Shown here in pieces: positions 45,061-54,176 of a stretch of 64,000 nucleotides of DNA; the first letter of the stretch is position 1; the number at the start of each line of letters is the position of its first letter. The stretch comes from an uncultured Pirellulaceae bacterium (GTDB lineage Bacteria; Planctomycetota; Planctomycetia; Pirellulales; Pirellulaceae). The stretch covers positions 124,001-188,000 of the forward strand of contig CAJQPP010000031.1 of NCBI GenBank assembly GCA_905480235.1, in the 5' to 3' direction. The translations under genes were made by a program, and so were the position numbers. The notes beneath the pieces are model-generated. The model worked only from the letters and a program-made list of their open reading frames with translations. It did no database searches and had not been told where the DNA came from.

Positions 45061-47331
45061 TTAACGCCGACGCCCAAACCACCAACCCAGAAACTGTTCG
45101 GCTCCGAGGACTGCCACCAACAACAACAAAATCTGGGGCCAAACCTCATTACTGGATCGCGTCTCACCTTGCATGACCATTTGTTCCGCACTCACCAAGC
45201 GGGTCTGTTCACCGAAGTAGTTATTCGGAAGTGCCTGCAGATCCAGTCTCCGCAAATCGGCCTCTTTGGGATCGACATTGACCGCGAAAAGTTGTTTCAC
45301 GACCTGCTCATCCGCGCGTCGGAATTGCATTTCATAAAAGCCGCGTTTTTCGAGCTCTGAAAATTCAACTTCATACAAAACACTATCTTGAACGTCTTCG
45401 ATTGGTTTTGCATTCGCTTCCACCTTTTCCTCACCGGGATCCAGCAATCCAACCCGCAGTTGATATTGGGAAAGGTCCACCAACTGCTTGACGGAACTAC
45501 CCACCTGATATCGCGAGGCTTCATTGCGAATTCCGACCAGATCCTGAACAAGATCCCACATCACACAAACATAGGTTGGGTGGGCGGGCCAAAGGGTCCA
45601 ATCCGCATCCGCTGAAAACGCGAAAGTCACCGTGCGTCCTTGACCCATCACGCGTTCCGCCATGGCCGGTGTTTTGTTTTGGTTCCCCAGCAGCAGCGGA
45701 GTGGCCACCGAGACCCCCAACTGATCTGGTTTCACAGCACCACGCCACCAGGAAAAAATCTCGACTTTGTCGAGCCCGATCGCTTCGTCCTGGGCAACTC
45801 GCAGCGCGGGATAATCGGGATCCTGTATTTCCATAAGAATCCAATCACCGCGTCCCACGTCCCCTTCCATGACCTCAAGTTTCATGGGGGAAAGCCCGTC
45901 ACCGTCCTGGTAGAACGCTTGATTGAAGGTCGAGGCTCGCACACGATCCCCCGGCATAAATACCAGTCCACCCCCATCCAACACCCATTGCTTCAGGGAC
46001 TCAATGCGATCGGGCGAGGCCTCATCGATATTGCAGAGAAAAATGACCTTGTACTTTGAAAGGGAGATTGTTTCCAATTCTCCAACCGTGGCGGTATCCA
46101 CCAATATACCCGTGCCGGGCAGATCCAACGTCTTTAGATAAAAAGACTCACTGCGTTCCTCAACGGAAGATGGATCACCGTCGACAATAAGAACCGGGAT
46201 ACCCTTCAAGGTGCGAGCAGCGAAAAAAGCCTGACTATCTTCGACCAAAGCATCTCGCGTCGCACCATCCGGAATGATCTCGACCGTAATACGAGAGTTC
46301 ACCATATTGTCTTCCAGACGATCAGCAAACTCCATCAAATCAAAGGCTTGCCGATCGTGCTGAAAAAGGTACCGGAATGTCACCAACTCAGTTTTCCCGG
46401 GTGCTATGGAGGTAATCGTTTCTGTCTGAGGCTGAAAATCATCGACCCGAAATCGCAAGGCAACATTCTCGGCATTGCTTTCCCCATAATTGGTGACGCC
46501 CACGGAAAAGCGAACAATCGTATCTGCCACCAGCAAATCCTCTGCCTGAATGCTAGTGACGGCTAAATTATCTTGCAGGGTCGCACCCACATCAACGAGA
46601 AAAGTATTCGGAGTTGTTTGCGAAACCTTCTCCAATAATTTGTGCGGAGCACTTTCCGATCGCTCCTCGGCAGCATCCACCCAATCTTTGCGGCGCAAGT
46701 CCGACATCACGTAAACGACTTGGTTATTTTGTGAAACGTCTCCCTCAATAAAACCGACGATCTCGTTGAGCCCGGCCACATAATCCGCGGTTTGATCGGA
46801 ACATTCCATCTCGTCAATTCTCGCTATGACGGTATCCAGAGAATCGATCGTCACAGGCTCGCTGGCAAGCCCTCCCACCGGTTTTTCAGCATCGCTTGTC
46901 ACATACACCGTCAATAGATCACTTCCCGAGTCGGTCGCCAGTTTCTGCAATAATTGCTTGATGCGATCTTTGGAAATCTCAAACGCCGATTGGTTGCCGA
47001 TCTTGACCCGCTGGCTCAATGAATCATCCAGCAAGATCACTCGCTGAAATTGTGCGGCGTCTCCAAACACGCCCGACGGCAGAAACGGCCGCGCCAACAA
47101 CAAGCCTAAAAGCAGCATTGCCAGGCAACGCAACAAGAGAAGAATAAAATTCTCCAGCTTAACGCGTCGGCGGTTCTTTTTTTCTGCATCGAACAAAAAG
47201 TCCATGGCGGCCCAATTGACGATCTTGAATCGTCGTTTGTTCAGCAAATGGATAATGATCGGTGACATGATGGCGAGCGCACCGACACCGAGCATTAAGG
47301 GATTCGAAAGCCAGGTTGCTAACCAGGGCAT
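45061..47331 (-). CDS. BatA-like von Willebrand A membrane protein
   Basis: 756 residues. The N-terminal 'LSNPLMLGVGALAIMSPIIIHLLNKRRFKIVNWAAMDFLFDA' is the BatA (aerotolerance regulator N-terminal) domain, with a second helix 'NFILLLLRCLAMLLLGLLLARPF'. The vWA domain begins 'RVILLDDSLSQ', giving DxSxS. After it come a CARDB/Ig-like domain ('DTIVRFSVGVTNYGESNAENVALRFRVD'), a GATase-like domain ('TLKGIPVLIVDGDPSSVEERSESFYL') and a C-terminal membrane helix ('LLLLVAVLGAEQFLGWWF') followed by Arg-rich GRRR. Large planctomycete BatA proteins have this order. Located between DUF58 and PQQ genes. Confidence 0.92.
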   Translation of the reverse strand: MPWLATWLSNPLMLGVGALAIMSPIIIHLLNKRRFKIVNWAAMDFLFDAEKKNRRRVKLENFILLLLRCLAMLLLGLLLARPFLPSGVFGDAAQFQRVILLDDSLSQRVKIGNQSAFEISKDRIKQLLQKLATDSGSDLLTVYVTSDAEKPVGGLASEPVTIDSLDTVIARIDEMECSDQTADYVAGLNEIVGFIEGDVSQNNQVVYVMSDLRRKDWVDAAEERSESAPHKLLEKVSQTTPNTFLVDVGATLQDNLAVTSIQAEDLLVADTIVRFSVGVTNYGESNAENVALRFRVDDFQPQTETITSIAPGKTELVTFRYLFQHDRQAFDLMEFADRLEDNMVNSRITVEIIPDGATRDALVEDSQAFFAARTLKGIPVLIVDGDPSSVEERSESFYLKTLDLPGTGILVDTATVGELETISLSKYKVIFLCNIDEASPDRIESLKQWVLDGGGLVFMPGDRVRASTFNQAFYQDGDGLSPMKLEVMEGDVGRGDWILMEIQDPDYPALRVAQDEAIGLDKVEIFSWWRGAVKPDQLGVSVATPLLLGNQNKTPAMAERVMGQGRTVTFAFSADADWTLWPAHPTYVCVMWDLVQDLVGIRNEASRYQVGSSVKQLVDLSQYQLRVGLLDPGEEKVEANAKPIEDVQDSVLYEVEFSELEKRGFYEMQFRRADEQVVKQLFAVNVDPKEADLRRLDLQALPNNYFGEQTRLVSAEQMVMQGETRSSNEVWPQILLLLVAVLGAEQFLGWWFGRRR

Positions 47332-47452
47332 GGACTTTTTTCTGCAACAGGAATTGTGGGTCGGATCGATTTTCCAATGAAAGACATTGAAAAACCACGC
47401 GGGAAAAAATTGTCAGGGCGAAAAGGTAGGACTAATTGCCTCGTCTCAGGTT

Positions 47453-48409
47453 TCAACTTCTCAACAGGGATTTACGTCGTTTTTGGCGAAAAGCAAGGTA
47501 ACTGGACAACGCCGCATCTAGTGGCTTTCCCGTATTGAGAAGCACGTGATCGACTCCCAGACCAGCACACACTTTTCGCACTTGCTTCATATAACGCTCC
47601 ACGGCTTCCAAATAAGAAGCCCTCAACGCTCTTGGTTCGGTATGCAATTGGACGTCGCTTTCGAGACCCCGAAACAGGGTATTCTCCTGAAACGGGAAGG
47701 TCAGCTCATCTTCGTGCATCACGTGGAAAACAATGACTTCGTGGCGTCGCAAGCGGAATCGCTCAAGTGTCTTGGCCAGTTCCGCTGGGTCCACAAACAA
47801 ATCAGAAATCAGAATCACCATCCCCCGTTGCCGCACCTGTCCGGCCAAGCTCGTAAAAATGGAAGAGACGTCGGTCTCAGCATCTGGGGTGACCTGCTCA
47901 AGTTCATGCAGCATCAATTTGAGATGCGAGGGATGTGAACTCGGCTTCAAGTTTTTATCGACTTGGGTACTGAAGAAGACCAAGCCAACCGCATCCTGTT
48001 GTTGCTGCATTAAATAGGCCAAAGAGGCTGCGGTGGTCGCCGCATAATCAAATTTACTCAGCCCGCCAACGTCACTTTCGTCACCGTAACGCATCGACTT
48101 GCTGGTATCTAACAGGATCGTGCATTTCAGATTTGTCTCTTCTTCATACTCTTTAATGTAAAGCCGGTCGGTCTTGGACCATACTTTCCAATCAATGTGC
48201 CGCAAATCATCCCCGGGCGAGTATTCTCGGTGAGTCGCAAACTCGACGGCAAATCCGTTGTAGGGACTTTGATGCTGACCAGTGATAAACCCTTCGACGA
48301 CCAGACGAGCACGCACATCCATGCGTTTCACGCGGTCAAGAACCTTGGGGTCCAAATAATCCTGTTTGGGAGTATCGCTTGACAATGGAATTCGATGGTT
48401 AAAAGTCAA
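47453..48409 (-). CDS. DUF58-domain protein
   Basis: 318 residues, starting at TTG 48409 as no ATG precedes the conserved start 'YLDPKVLDRVKRMDVRARLVVEGFITGQHQSPYNG'. The DUF58 signature 'EYSPGDDLRHIDWKVWSKTDRLYIKEYEEE' is intact, followed by the vWA-like 'CTILLDTSKSMRYG' and a 'VILISDLF' strand. DUF58 proteins pair with MoxR ATPases and are thought to recruit their client. The gene starts 41 bp after the MoxR gene, in the same direction. Start is uncertain by about ten residues. Confidence 0.92.
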   Translation of the reverse strand: MTFNHRIPLSSDTPKQDYLDPKVLDRVKRMDVRARLVVEGFITGQHQSPYNGFAVEFATHREYSPGDDLRHIDWKVWSKTDRLYIKEYEEETNLKCTILLDTSKSMRYGDESDVGGLSKFDYAATTAASLAYLMQQQQDAVGLVFFSTQVDKNLKPSSHPSHLKLMLHELEQVTPDAETDVSSIFTSLAGQVRQRGMVILISDLFVDPAELAKTLERFRLRRHEVIVFHVMHEDELTFPFQENTLFRGLESDVQLHTEPRALRASYLEAVERYMKQVRKVCAGLGVDHVLLNTGKPLDAALSSYLAFRQKRRKSLLRS

Positions 48410-48450
48410 TGGGTGAGTCAGTCACTGCCGGACCACAGGGTCCTCATCAC

Positions 48451-49524
48451 TCAGGAAGCAAACGCCTTGGCCAATTCGGGAGCGACTTCGTCATCCGCAT
48501 TGCGGTCCGGAGTCGATGCGAGCAATTCATCGATCACTTTGTCGGACGTGATACCCGATGACTCCGCATTAAAGTTGGTAATCACACGATGTCGCAATAC
48601 TGGATGAGCAACGGCATCGATATCATCGGTGGTAACATAAAACCTGCCGTCCAACACAGCGCGGGCTTTGCCGCCTAGCAAAAGAAACTGCAAACCTCGA
48701 GGGCCGGCCCCCCAACTAACGGTTTCCTTGACGAACTCGGGAGCGTCGTCAGATGCTACTCGCGTTGCCCGCACCAAACGAAGTGCGTAGTGAATCACAT
48801 GCGGTGCCACCGGAACACGACGCACCATCTGTTGCAGCTTGATAATATCTTCTCCGGTGAGAACCTGCTCTATTTCAGGAACAATATCCGCCGTCGTCGA
48901 TGCAGCGATCGCGTACTCCTCATCGTACGAGGGGTATTCCACAAATACCTTAAACATGAATCGATCTTGCTGAGCCTCCGGCAACGTATAAGTCCCTTCT
49001 TGTTCAATGGGATTTTGCGTTGCCAAGACAAAGAAAGGCTGAGGTAACGGATTGCGATGTCCACCGATGGTGACCTGCTTTTCCTGCATCGCCTCAAGCA
49101 ATGCCGCCTGTGTCTTCGGAGGGGTTCGGTTGATCTCATCCGCCAAGATGATGTTGGAAAAAATCGGACCTTTGAGAAACTTAAAGTTTCGCGTCCCGCT
49201 GACCTTATCTTCTTGAATTACTTCCGTTCCGGTGATGTCGGATGGCATCAAGTCAGGAGTGAACTGAATCCGATTGAAATCCAAGTGCAGGGTCTTGGCC
49301 AAAGTACTGACCATCAGAGTTTTGGCTAAACCAGGAACCCCTTCCAAAAGACAATGGCCTTGGGCAAAGATCGCAATCAACAACTGATCCAACACCTTGT
49401 CCTGACCGACGATGATCTTGCCGAGCTGCTCCCGCACATTGGCGTTGGCGGACTTGAGGTGCTCCAACGCCTGCAGTTCGTCTTGGTTGAGATTCTCGTT
49501 TGATTGACCGGTAGGCGAATTCAT
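48451..49524 (-). CDS. MoxR-family AAA+ ATPase
   Basis: 357 residues from ATG 49524. AAA+ features: Walker A 'GVPGLAKT', Walker B 'IILADEINR', sensor-1 region '[27 protein letters not shown]', and the small C-terminal helical domain with '[15 protein letters not shown]'. MoxR ATPases act as chaperones with vWA-domain partners to mature or remodel protein complexes at the membrane. This gene begins the 13-gene minus-strand block, with the 527-bp region upstream as the likely promoter location. An in-frame extension to 49614 is open but lacks homology to the family. Confidence 0.95.
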   Translation of the reverse strand: MNSPTGQSNENLNQDELQALEHLKSANANVREQLGKIIVGQDKVLDQLLIAIFAQGHCLLEGVPGLAKTLMVSTLAKTLHLDFNRIQFTPDLMPSDITGTEVIQEDKVSGTRNFKFLKGPIFSNIILADEINRTPPKTQAALLEAMQEKQVTIGGHRNPLPQPFFVLATQNPIEQEGTYTLPEAQQDRFMFKVFVEYPSYDEEYAIAASTTADIVPEIEQVLTGEDIIKLQQMVRRVPVAPHVIHYALRLVRATRVASDDAPEFVKETVSWGAGPRGLQFLLLGGKARAVLDGRFYVTTDDIDAVAHPVLRHRVITNFNAESSGITSDKVIDELLASTPDRNADDEVAPELAKAFAS

Positions 49525-50051
49525 AAAAAGCAGTCCCTGGAGTTTAATGCTATAAGGAAGGGGCGCACCCTGGGTCCAAGGCAGCACCAATTCAAGTCCG
49601 TCCATAAGTGGCAATTACTTACTTATTTTACGGCGGCATTGTGGAAAAAGACCATGTTTGGTTTCGAATGACCACAAGCCCTCCGCGGTAAATAGGTCCC
49701 CGCAGCCCGCCGCCAAATCGAATTCTCCATTCCTGGAAACAAGCCGGTTGGTTCGACAGCTTGCCCCAGTCAATTCAAAAGTCGGAAAACAACGAGCCGT
49801 TGCATGTCCCAATTCCGACCTTGCCTCAATACCCATGGCCTCAATTGTAACCGAGCACTCCGACCTTGTGCCAGCAGTTATCGAGAATCCGGTTTCCCAT
49901 GCGAAAGTGGCCTTCGGCAGCCGGTGTCATACACTGCAGACGAATAAAATAAGCAAGGTTTCAAAATTCCTTCAATAAAGGGGCAATCTCAAAAAAAGCC
50001 ATCCTTAGTCGTGATTTCGATAATGAATAAGCCTCGTTTTGGCGGTAAGCC
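49525..50051. other. Divergent intergenic region upstream of the MoxR block
   Basis: 527 bp between MoxR (minus) and a vWA gene (plus). Both strands contain open frames (plus 49658-49978; minus 49615-49836) of unconvincing composition and no family resemblance. I treat this as the regulatory region of the large cluster, without being able to name promoter elements. Confidence 0.35.
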
Positions 50052-51137
50052 GTGAAAGGTTTTCTTTCCAATATCCACTTCATACCCCATAATGAGGTTA
50101 TGGCACTAGGAACAGAAAATTCAAATCAGGCGGTCAATCTTGGTTCACCCATCGAGGCATCGGAATCTCCTGCCCGAAAGTGGCAATCGTTTTTGCTTTC
50201 GACCACGATTCACACAGGTCTGTTGGTCGGTCTCGCCTTATTGTGGACCAGTCGCGTAATTGGAGGTGGAGACGAAGGGCCACGCAGCGTGCAGATCGTT
50301 TTGGCCTCAGCCGCTGACGACAACGAGTATTTTGAAGAAGCTGACCTAGAACCGACTGAGTCGCCTGCCGAAACCAACGCGGCCACAGCGGTTGTCGATG
50401 ACCAATCCCCCATCGATGTTTCCGAATTGGTCAATGAAGTAGCTACGATTGATATGCCGCTGCCCGGCATGAATTCTTCGGAAATGACATCTCCGACCCA
50501 AACAGCAGCCTTACCGGCGGGGCAGCTTTCGGAGGCACAGCGGAAAATGCTGGCAGCCGAGAGCGCGGCAATTATCGCCCGGCAACCGAAGGGACCGGCA
50601 ACCACACTTCGTGTTTTTGGTTCTGGAAATCTATCAGGGCGCAAGTTTGTGTTCGTCATCGACCGTTCACGATCCATGGGCGCCCAAGGCCTGAATGTTT
50701 TAAGCGCAGCGGCCAAAGAACTCACCACGGCCATTAATAAGCTGGAAACCTATCACGAGTTTCAGATTGTGGCCTATCACCATCGCACCATGACCATCGA
50801 GCGCCGAGCGTTACTGAACGGCACCGAGAACAACAAAAAACAAGTCGCAGGTTTCATCACAAACTTGGCCGCCTTCGGAGGCACCGAGCATGAACTGGCG
50901 ATCAATTCGGCACTCAGCCTGAACCCCGATGTGATCGTGCTTTTAACCGACGGCGGGTCTCCTGAACTAAACGAATCTCAAGTGGAACGTTTGCGGCGCT
51001 CTGCCGGTGGGGCTCAAATTCATTGCGTGCAATTTGGACAAGGTCCCCTGCAAACCAAGAGCAATTTCATGAAGCAACTTGCAGCCCGAAACCTGGGTAC
51101 CTATCGTTACATCGATGTTAACGAATGGAACCAATAA
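50052..51137 (+). CDS. Single-pass vWA-domain protein
   Basis: 361 residues from GTG 50052; ATG 50100 is an alternative. A membrane helix at about 46-66 ('SFLLSTTIHTGLLVGLALLW') is followed by an acidic, Thr/Ala-rich linker to about 175, then a vWA domain with an intact MIDAS ('FVFVIDRSRSMG' as DxSxS; 'FGGTEHELAINSAL'; 'VIVLLTDGGSPE'). The layout, with a cytosolic N-terminus and an outside vWA, fits a surface protein that binds a ligand through a metal ion. It is followed 65 bp downstream by the HEAT-like secreted protein on the same strand. Confidence 0.9.
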   Translation: MKGFLSNIHFIPHNEVMALGTENSNQAVNLGSPIEASESPARKWQSFLLSTTIHTGLLVGLALLWTSRVIGGGDEGPRSVQIVLASAADDNEYFEEADLEPTESPAETNAATAVVDDQSPIDVSELVNEVATIDMPLPGMNSSEMTSPTQTAALPAGQLSEAQRKMLAAESAAIIARQPKGPATTLRVFGSGNLSGRKFVFVIDRSRSMGAQGLNVLSAAAKELTTAINKLETYHEFQIVAYHHRTMTIERRALLNGTENNKKQVAGFITNLAAFGGTEHELAINSALSLNPDVIVLLTDGGSPELNESQVERLRRSAGGAQIHCVQFGQGPLQTKSNFMKQLAARNLGTYRYIDVNEWNQ

Positions 51138-51201
51138 AGCTTCCCTTTCAATATTACTCCCGACCAATTCACTGCCGACCGTGGCAAACCGGAATACGGA
51201 A

Positions 51202-53307
51202 ATGCGATCACTCTATCGAAACTCCCGCACGCTCACGTTTAGCTGTTTTTGCCTGACGTGGCTTGTTTCGCAGTGCCTTGTTATGCCATCCGCCCAATCG
51301 CAGGAGATGCCCAACGACGGCCTCGGCATAGGTGTGACACTCCGTGACGGCAATGTGGTTCGCGTTACCGTTGACGACGTCTCCCTCGACTGGAAAACCG
51401 TCAGCGCTGAGGGAGCGGTATCCAAGTCCAAGGTTCAACTTTCGGACTTGGCAGATTTAAAAATCACCACCAGCCCCGCCAGTGACGAAGTGGTAAGGAT
51501 CCGCAGCCTGGTTGCCGGTTTAGCAGATGACGACTATCGGTTACGGCACCAAGCGGAAGCCAAGCTAATGGATTTCGGTAAACCATTTGAAAAAGTTATC
51601 GAGCGTGCACGCACGCACGAAGAGCCTGAAGTTCGCTATCGTGTTGAGAGAATTTTGAAATATCTGCGGGGAATAAAAGAAGATAACCAAACTCGCTTTT
51701 CCATCGACTTCGATAAGATCCAACTCAAAGACGGCACCTGGCTAGAGGGCGACCTTGGTGATTTCTCTCTAAACACAACGTGGAACGGGACCCCCCTCGC
51801 GATTGATCGCGGCTGCGCCGCTCGGCTAGTCACCGCCGAAGCCCGCCAACCCGAAAGCGAGTCGGTCTCTCAAAAGATTGCGACGCAGTTACTGTTTGAT
51901 GAATATCAGTTTTACGAAAAGAAACCACTGAGTTCCGACAAGGCGACCGCAGGCACTGTCAAACCGGGGTACACCCAAGTGAATTTTGATGCGGGAGAGC
52001 GTGGTGAAAGGATGCTTGCCGACCGAAACTTCGCAGTCGGCGACATTTTCAAACACAAAGGGATCGGCATGACCTGCGAAACCAACGACGGTATTGTGGT
52101 CATTTCGGGTTACCGTTTCAAAAAGAGCTCAAGCAAAAACCGCTCGGTTGGTAATTTCTTCGTTGATCCCATCAAAAAGAAAAAAACCAGCTATCAGGGC
52201 GTGATGCGCATCGATTTTTGTTTGCCCAGCAACTCGCTTATTCCGGCAACAGTGGACATGGCTGCGTTCTTTACAGAAATCGTCGTACCCAAAGAGACCA
52301 TCGTACAGGCGTACAACGCAGCCGGGCATGTCATTGGATTGACCCAGTCGACCCAAGATAAAATGTCTTTTATTGGGCTAAGCTCGAATGAACCGATCGC
52401 TTATCTGCGTATCTCCGCCAACACATTCCTGGATGTCGAAAAACTTAACCGGGACTTTGCGGTCGACGACTTTACTCTGACAGAACCGAAAATAGCCCCC
52501 GAATTGAACTTCACCGATGACCCCAATTCCCCCATCGTCATCACCACTCGCGACGCTCAGCGATTGCTGGCCAACGACATTGCTTTTGATGTTGAAAACC
52601 AAAGCCTCGATGTGACACCTGCCAATCCCTTGTTTAGTGATTTCCGGTTACCGCTGGCGAATATTGAATGGATTACGCCTCCCCAGCAACGAGATCACAC
52701 GCGTCCCGACGAGGGTGTGTATGCCATGCTGCAAGATGGATCTGTCGTGCACTGCCAAATCAATGGAAAACTGGTTTCAACTTCCCAACCGGATCTGGAA
52801 ATCGATCCTGATCAGGTCATTGGAATTTGGGATTCACAAACAGAATGTCGATATCCGCTAAATGGCGACTTTGATCAGGGCAATGTAATCCTGGTGCAGC
52901 CCCTACACCGCCTGGCTTTCCAACAGGTCGATTTTGATTGGAGTAATGGCCGGTTAGATTACGACTTGGATACCGGACAGCGGCTGACGCAAGCGACACA
53001 AGCGGATGGAGTTGATTTCCTGTCCGAGAAAGCCAAACCGGAACATCTGGGAATCGGCGAAGGCGAAGCGGACCCGGGGTTTCTGGAACTAAACCAATCG
53101 CCATTTACCGTTTGGACGCAACAACCCACGACGCGTGCTCAGGGAACCGGGCTACTCCGTACACGTGACGGACAAGAGTTTGTGCTCGGTGGAAGCAACG
53201 GTTTTCGCTTGCTCAAGACCGATAAGAATCAGATCGTGCTGGGCTGTAACGGTCAAGAAATAACGTTTGCTCTAAAACAGATCCATGCATTGAACTTACC
53301 GCGGTAA
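51202..53307 (+). CDS. Secreted multidomain protein with HEAT-like helices and Sm-like beta units
   Basis: 701 residues from ATG 51202 with GGAATACGGAA directly upstream; signal peptide 'TFSCFCLTWLVSQCLVMPSAQ'. An N-terminal beta unit ('GIGVTLRDGNVVRVTVDDVS', 'KSKVQLSDLADLKI') resembles those in the NPCBM protein at 32.8-34.0 kb. A helical repeat follows ('RLRHQAEAKLMDFGKPFEKVIERARTHEEPEVRYRVERIL', in parts), as in HEAT-type planctomycete proteins, then further units ('IQLKDGTWLEGDLGDFSLNTT', 'YAMLQDGSVVHCQINGKL'). The central region (about 270-430) contains a galactose-binding-like beta sandwich. No catalytic motif is seen. Likely a surface or periplasmic binding protein. Confidence 0.78.
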   Translation: MRSLYRNSRTLTFSCFCLTWLVSQCLVMPSAQSQEMPNDGLGIGVTLRDGNVVRVTVDDVSLDWKTVSAEGAVSKSKVQLSDLADLKITTSPASDEVVRIRSLVAGLADDDYRLRHQAEAKLMDFGKPFEKVIERARTHEEPEVRYRVERILKYLRGIKEDNQTRFSIDFDKIQLKDGTWLEGDLGDFSLNTTWNGTPLAIDRGCAARLVTAEARQPESESVSQKIATQLLFDEYQFYEKKPLSSDKATAGTVKPGYTQVNFDAGERGERMLADRNFAVGDIFKHKGIGMTCETNDGIVVISGYRFKKSSSKNRSVGNFFVDPIKKKKTSYQGVMRIDFCLPSNSLIPATVDMAAFFTEIVVPKETIVQAYNAAGHVIGLTQSTQDKMSFIGLSSNEPIAYLRISANTFLDVEKLNRDFAVDDFTLTEPKIAPELNFTDDPNSPIVITTRDAQRLLANDIAFDVENQSLDVTPANPLFSDFRLPLANIEWITPPQQRDHTRPDEGVYAMLQDGSVVHCQINGKLVSTSQPDLEIDPDQVIGIWDSQTECRYPLNGDFDQGNVILVQPLHRLAFQQVDFDWSNGRLDYDLDTGQRLTQATQADGVDFLSEKAKPEHLGIGEGEADPGFLELNQSPFTVWTQQPTTRAQGTGLLRTRDGQEFVLGGSNGFRLLKTDKNQIVLGCNGQEITFALKQIHALNLPR

Positions 53308-53360
53308 TCGATCAACCTGTGTAGGAAATGGTTGGCCGTTTAGATTTCATTGGTAATGTG

Positions 53361-54098
53361 ATGCCTGATTCTTCGAAACCCTTGGATGTGTTGGCGGTGG
53401 GAGCACACCCTGACGATGTAGAAATTGCCTGCGGAGGTTTGCTGGCCAAATTGGTACGTCAGGGATACCGCGTTGGTATCGTGGACCTCACCGATGGCGA
53501 ACCGACCCCTTTGAGCCCCGGACCGGAGGTCCGCCTCGCCGAAGCTAGAGCAGCAGCAGATATTCTGGGGGTGCAGGAACGCGTCATTTTGGAACTCCCC
53601 AATCGACGGCTGTTCGATTCGTTCGAGGCACGCGTCGAACTGGCCAAACAAATCCGGCGTTTCCGCCCCAAAGTGGTCCTCGGGTTCGGTGAAAAAACGC
53701 CTCTCGCTTCGCCAGATCACTGGCAGGCCATGCAAATTACCGATGCTGCCATTTTCTACAGCCGATTGACCAAGTGGGACGAATACTTCGATGACCTGCC
53801 GGTTCATCGAGTCAGCCACCAATTTTATTTCCATCTCGGCATCGATATTTCGATCGCAGCCGGACACTTTGGTTACCTTACGGTCGATATCAGCGATACT
53901 TTGGAGACCAAGATGCAGGCGATCAAGTGTTACAAGACACAATTCCCGCCGGGTAAACAACGCGTATTCGACCGTGTGGAACATGGGGCCAAAGCCTTCG
54001 GTGGAGCGGCCGGTTACGAGGCAGCGGAAATCGTTATCCCCGTCCGCCCCTTGGGAACCAACGACCTGATGAAATCGCTGTATCCCGAACTTTCATAA
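53361..54098 (+). CDS. PIG-L/LmbE-family deacetylase, BshB1-like
   Basis: 245 residues from ATG 53361 (GGT 6-8 bp upstream); an in-frame ATG at 53328 is possible. The zinc-binding motif AHPDDVE and the downstream 'ASPDHWQA' are those of N-acetylglucosamine-type deacetylases, and '[30 protein letters not shown]' with 'LPNRRLFDS' fits the BshB1 type that deacetylates GlcNAc-malate in bacillithiol synthesis. Zn2+ enzyme, cytosolic. No bshA or bshC gene is in the window, so bacillithiol synthesis is only a suggestion. The COG0523 metallochaperone follows 78 bp later on the same strand. Confidence 0.9.
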   Translation: MPDSSKPLDVLAVGAHPDDVEIACGGLLAKLVRQGYRVGIVDLTDGEPTPLSPGPEVRLAEARAAADILGVQERVILELPNRRLFDSFEARVELAKQIRRFRPKVVLGFGEKTPLASPDHWQAMQITDAAIFYSRLTKWDEYFDDLPVHRVSHQFYFHLGIDISIAAGHFGYLTVDISDTLETKMQAIKCYKTQFPPGKQRVFDRVEHGAKAFGGAAGYEAAEIVIPVRPLGTNDLMKSLYPELS

Positions 54099-54176
54099 GA
54101 TCCAGGCAAGAAAACCGGTTTCGCAGAAACCCTATTCTGCGGTAGTTCGTTCGTTACATTTCACCAAAGCAGACCT

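Noticed and set aside
49615-49978. Open frames on both strands upstream of MoxR (73 and 106 codons)
   Set aside because: No domain pattern, no ribosome binding site, and composition unlike neighbours; treated as regulatory region.
54121-54143. Hairpin CGCAGAA/TTCTGCG between the deacetylase and GTPase genes
   Set aside because: No T-tract and the genes appear to be co-transcribed; not supported as a terminator.
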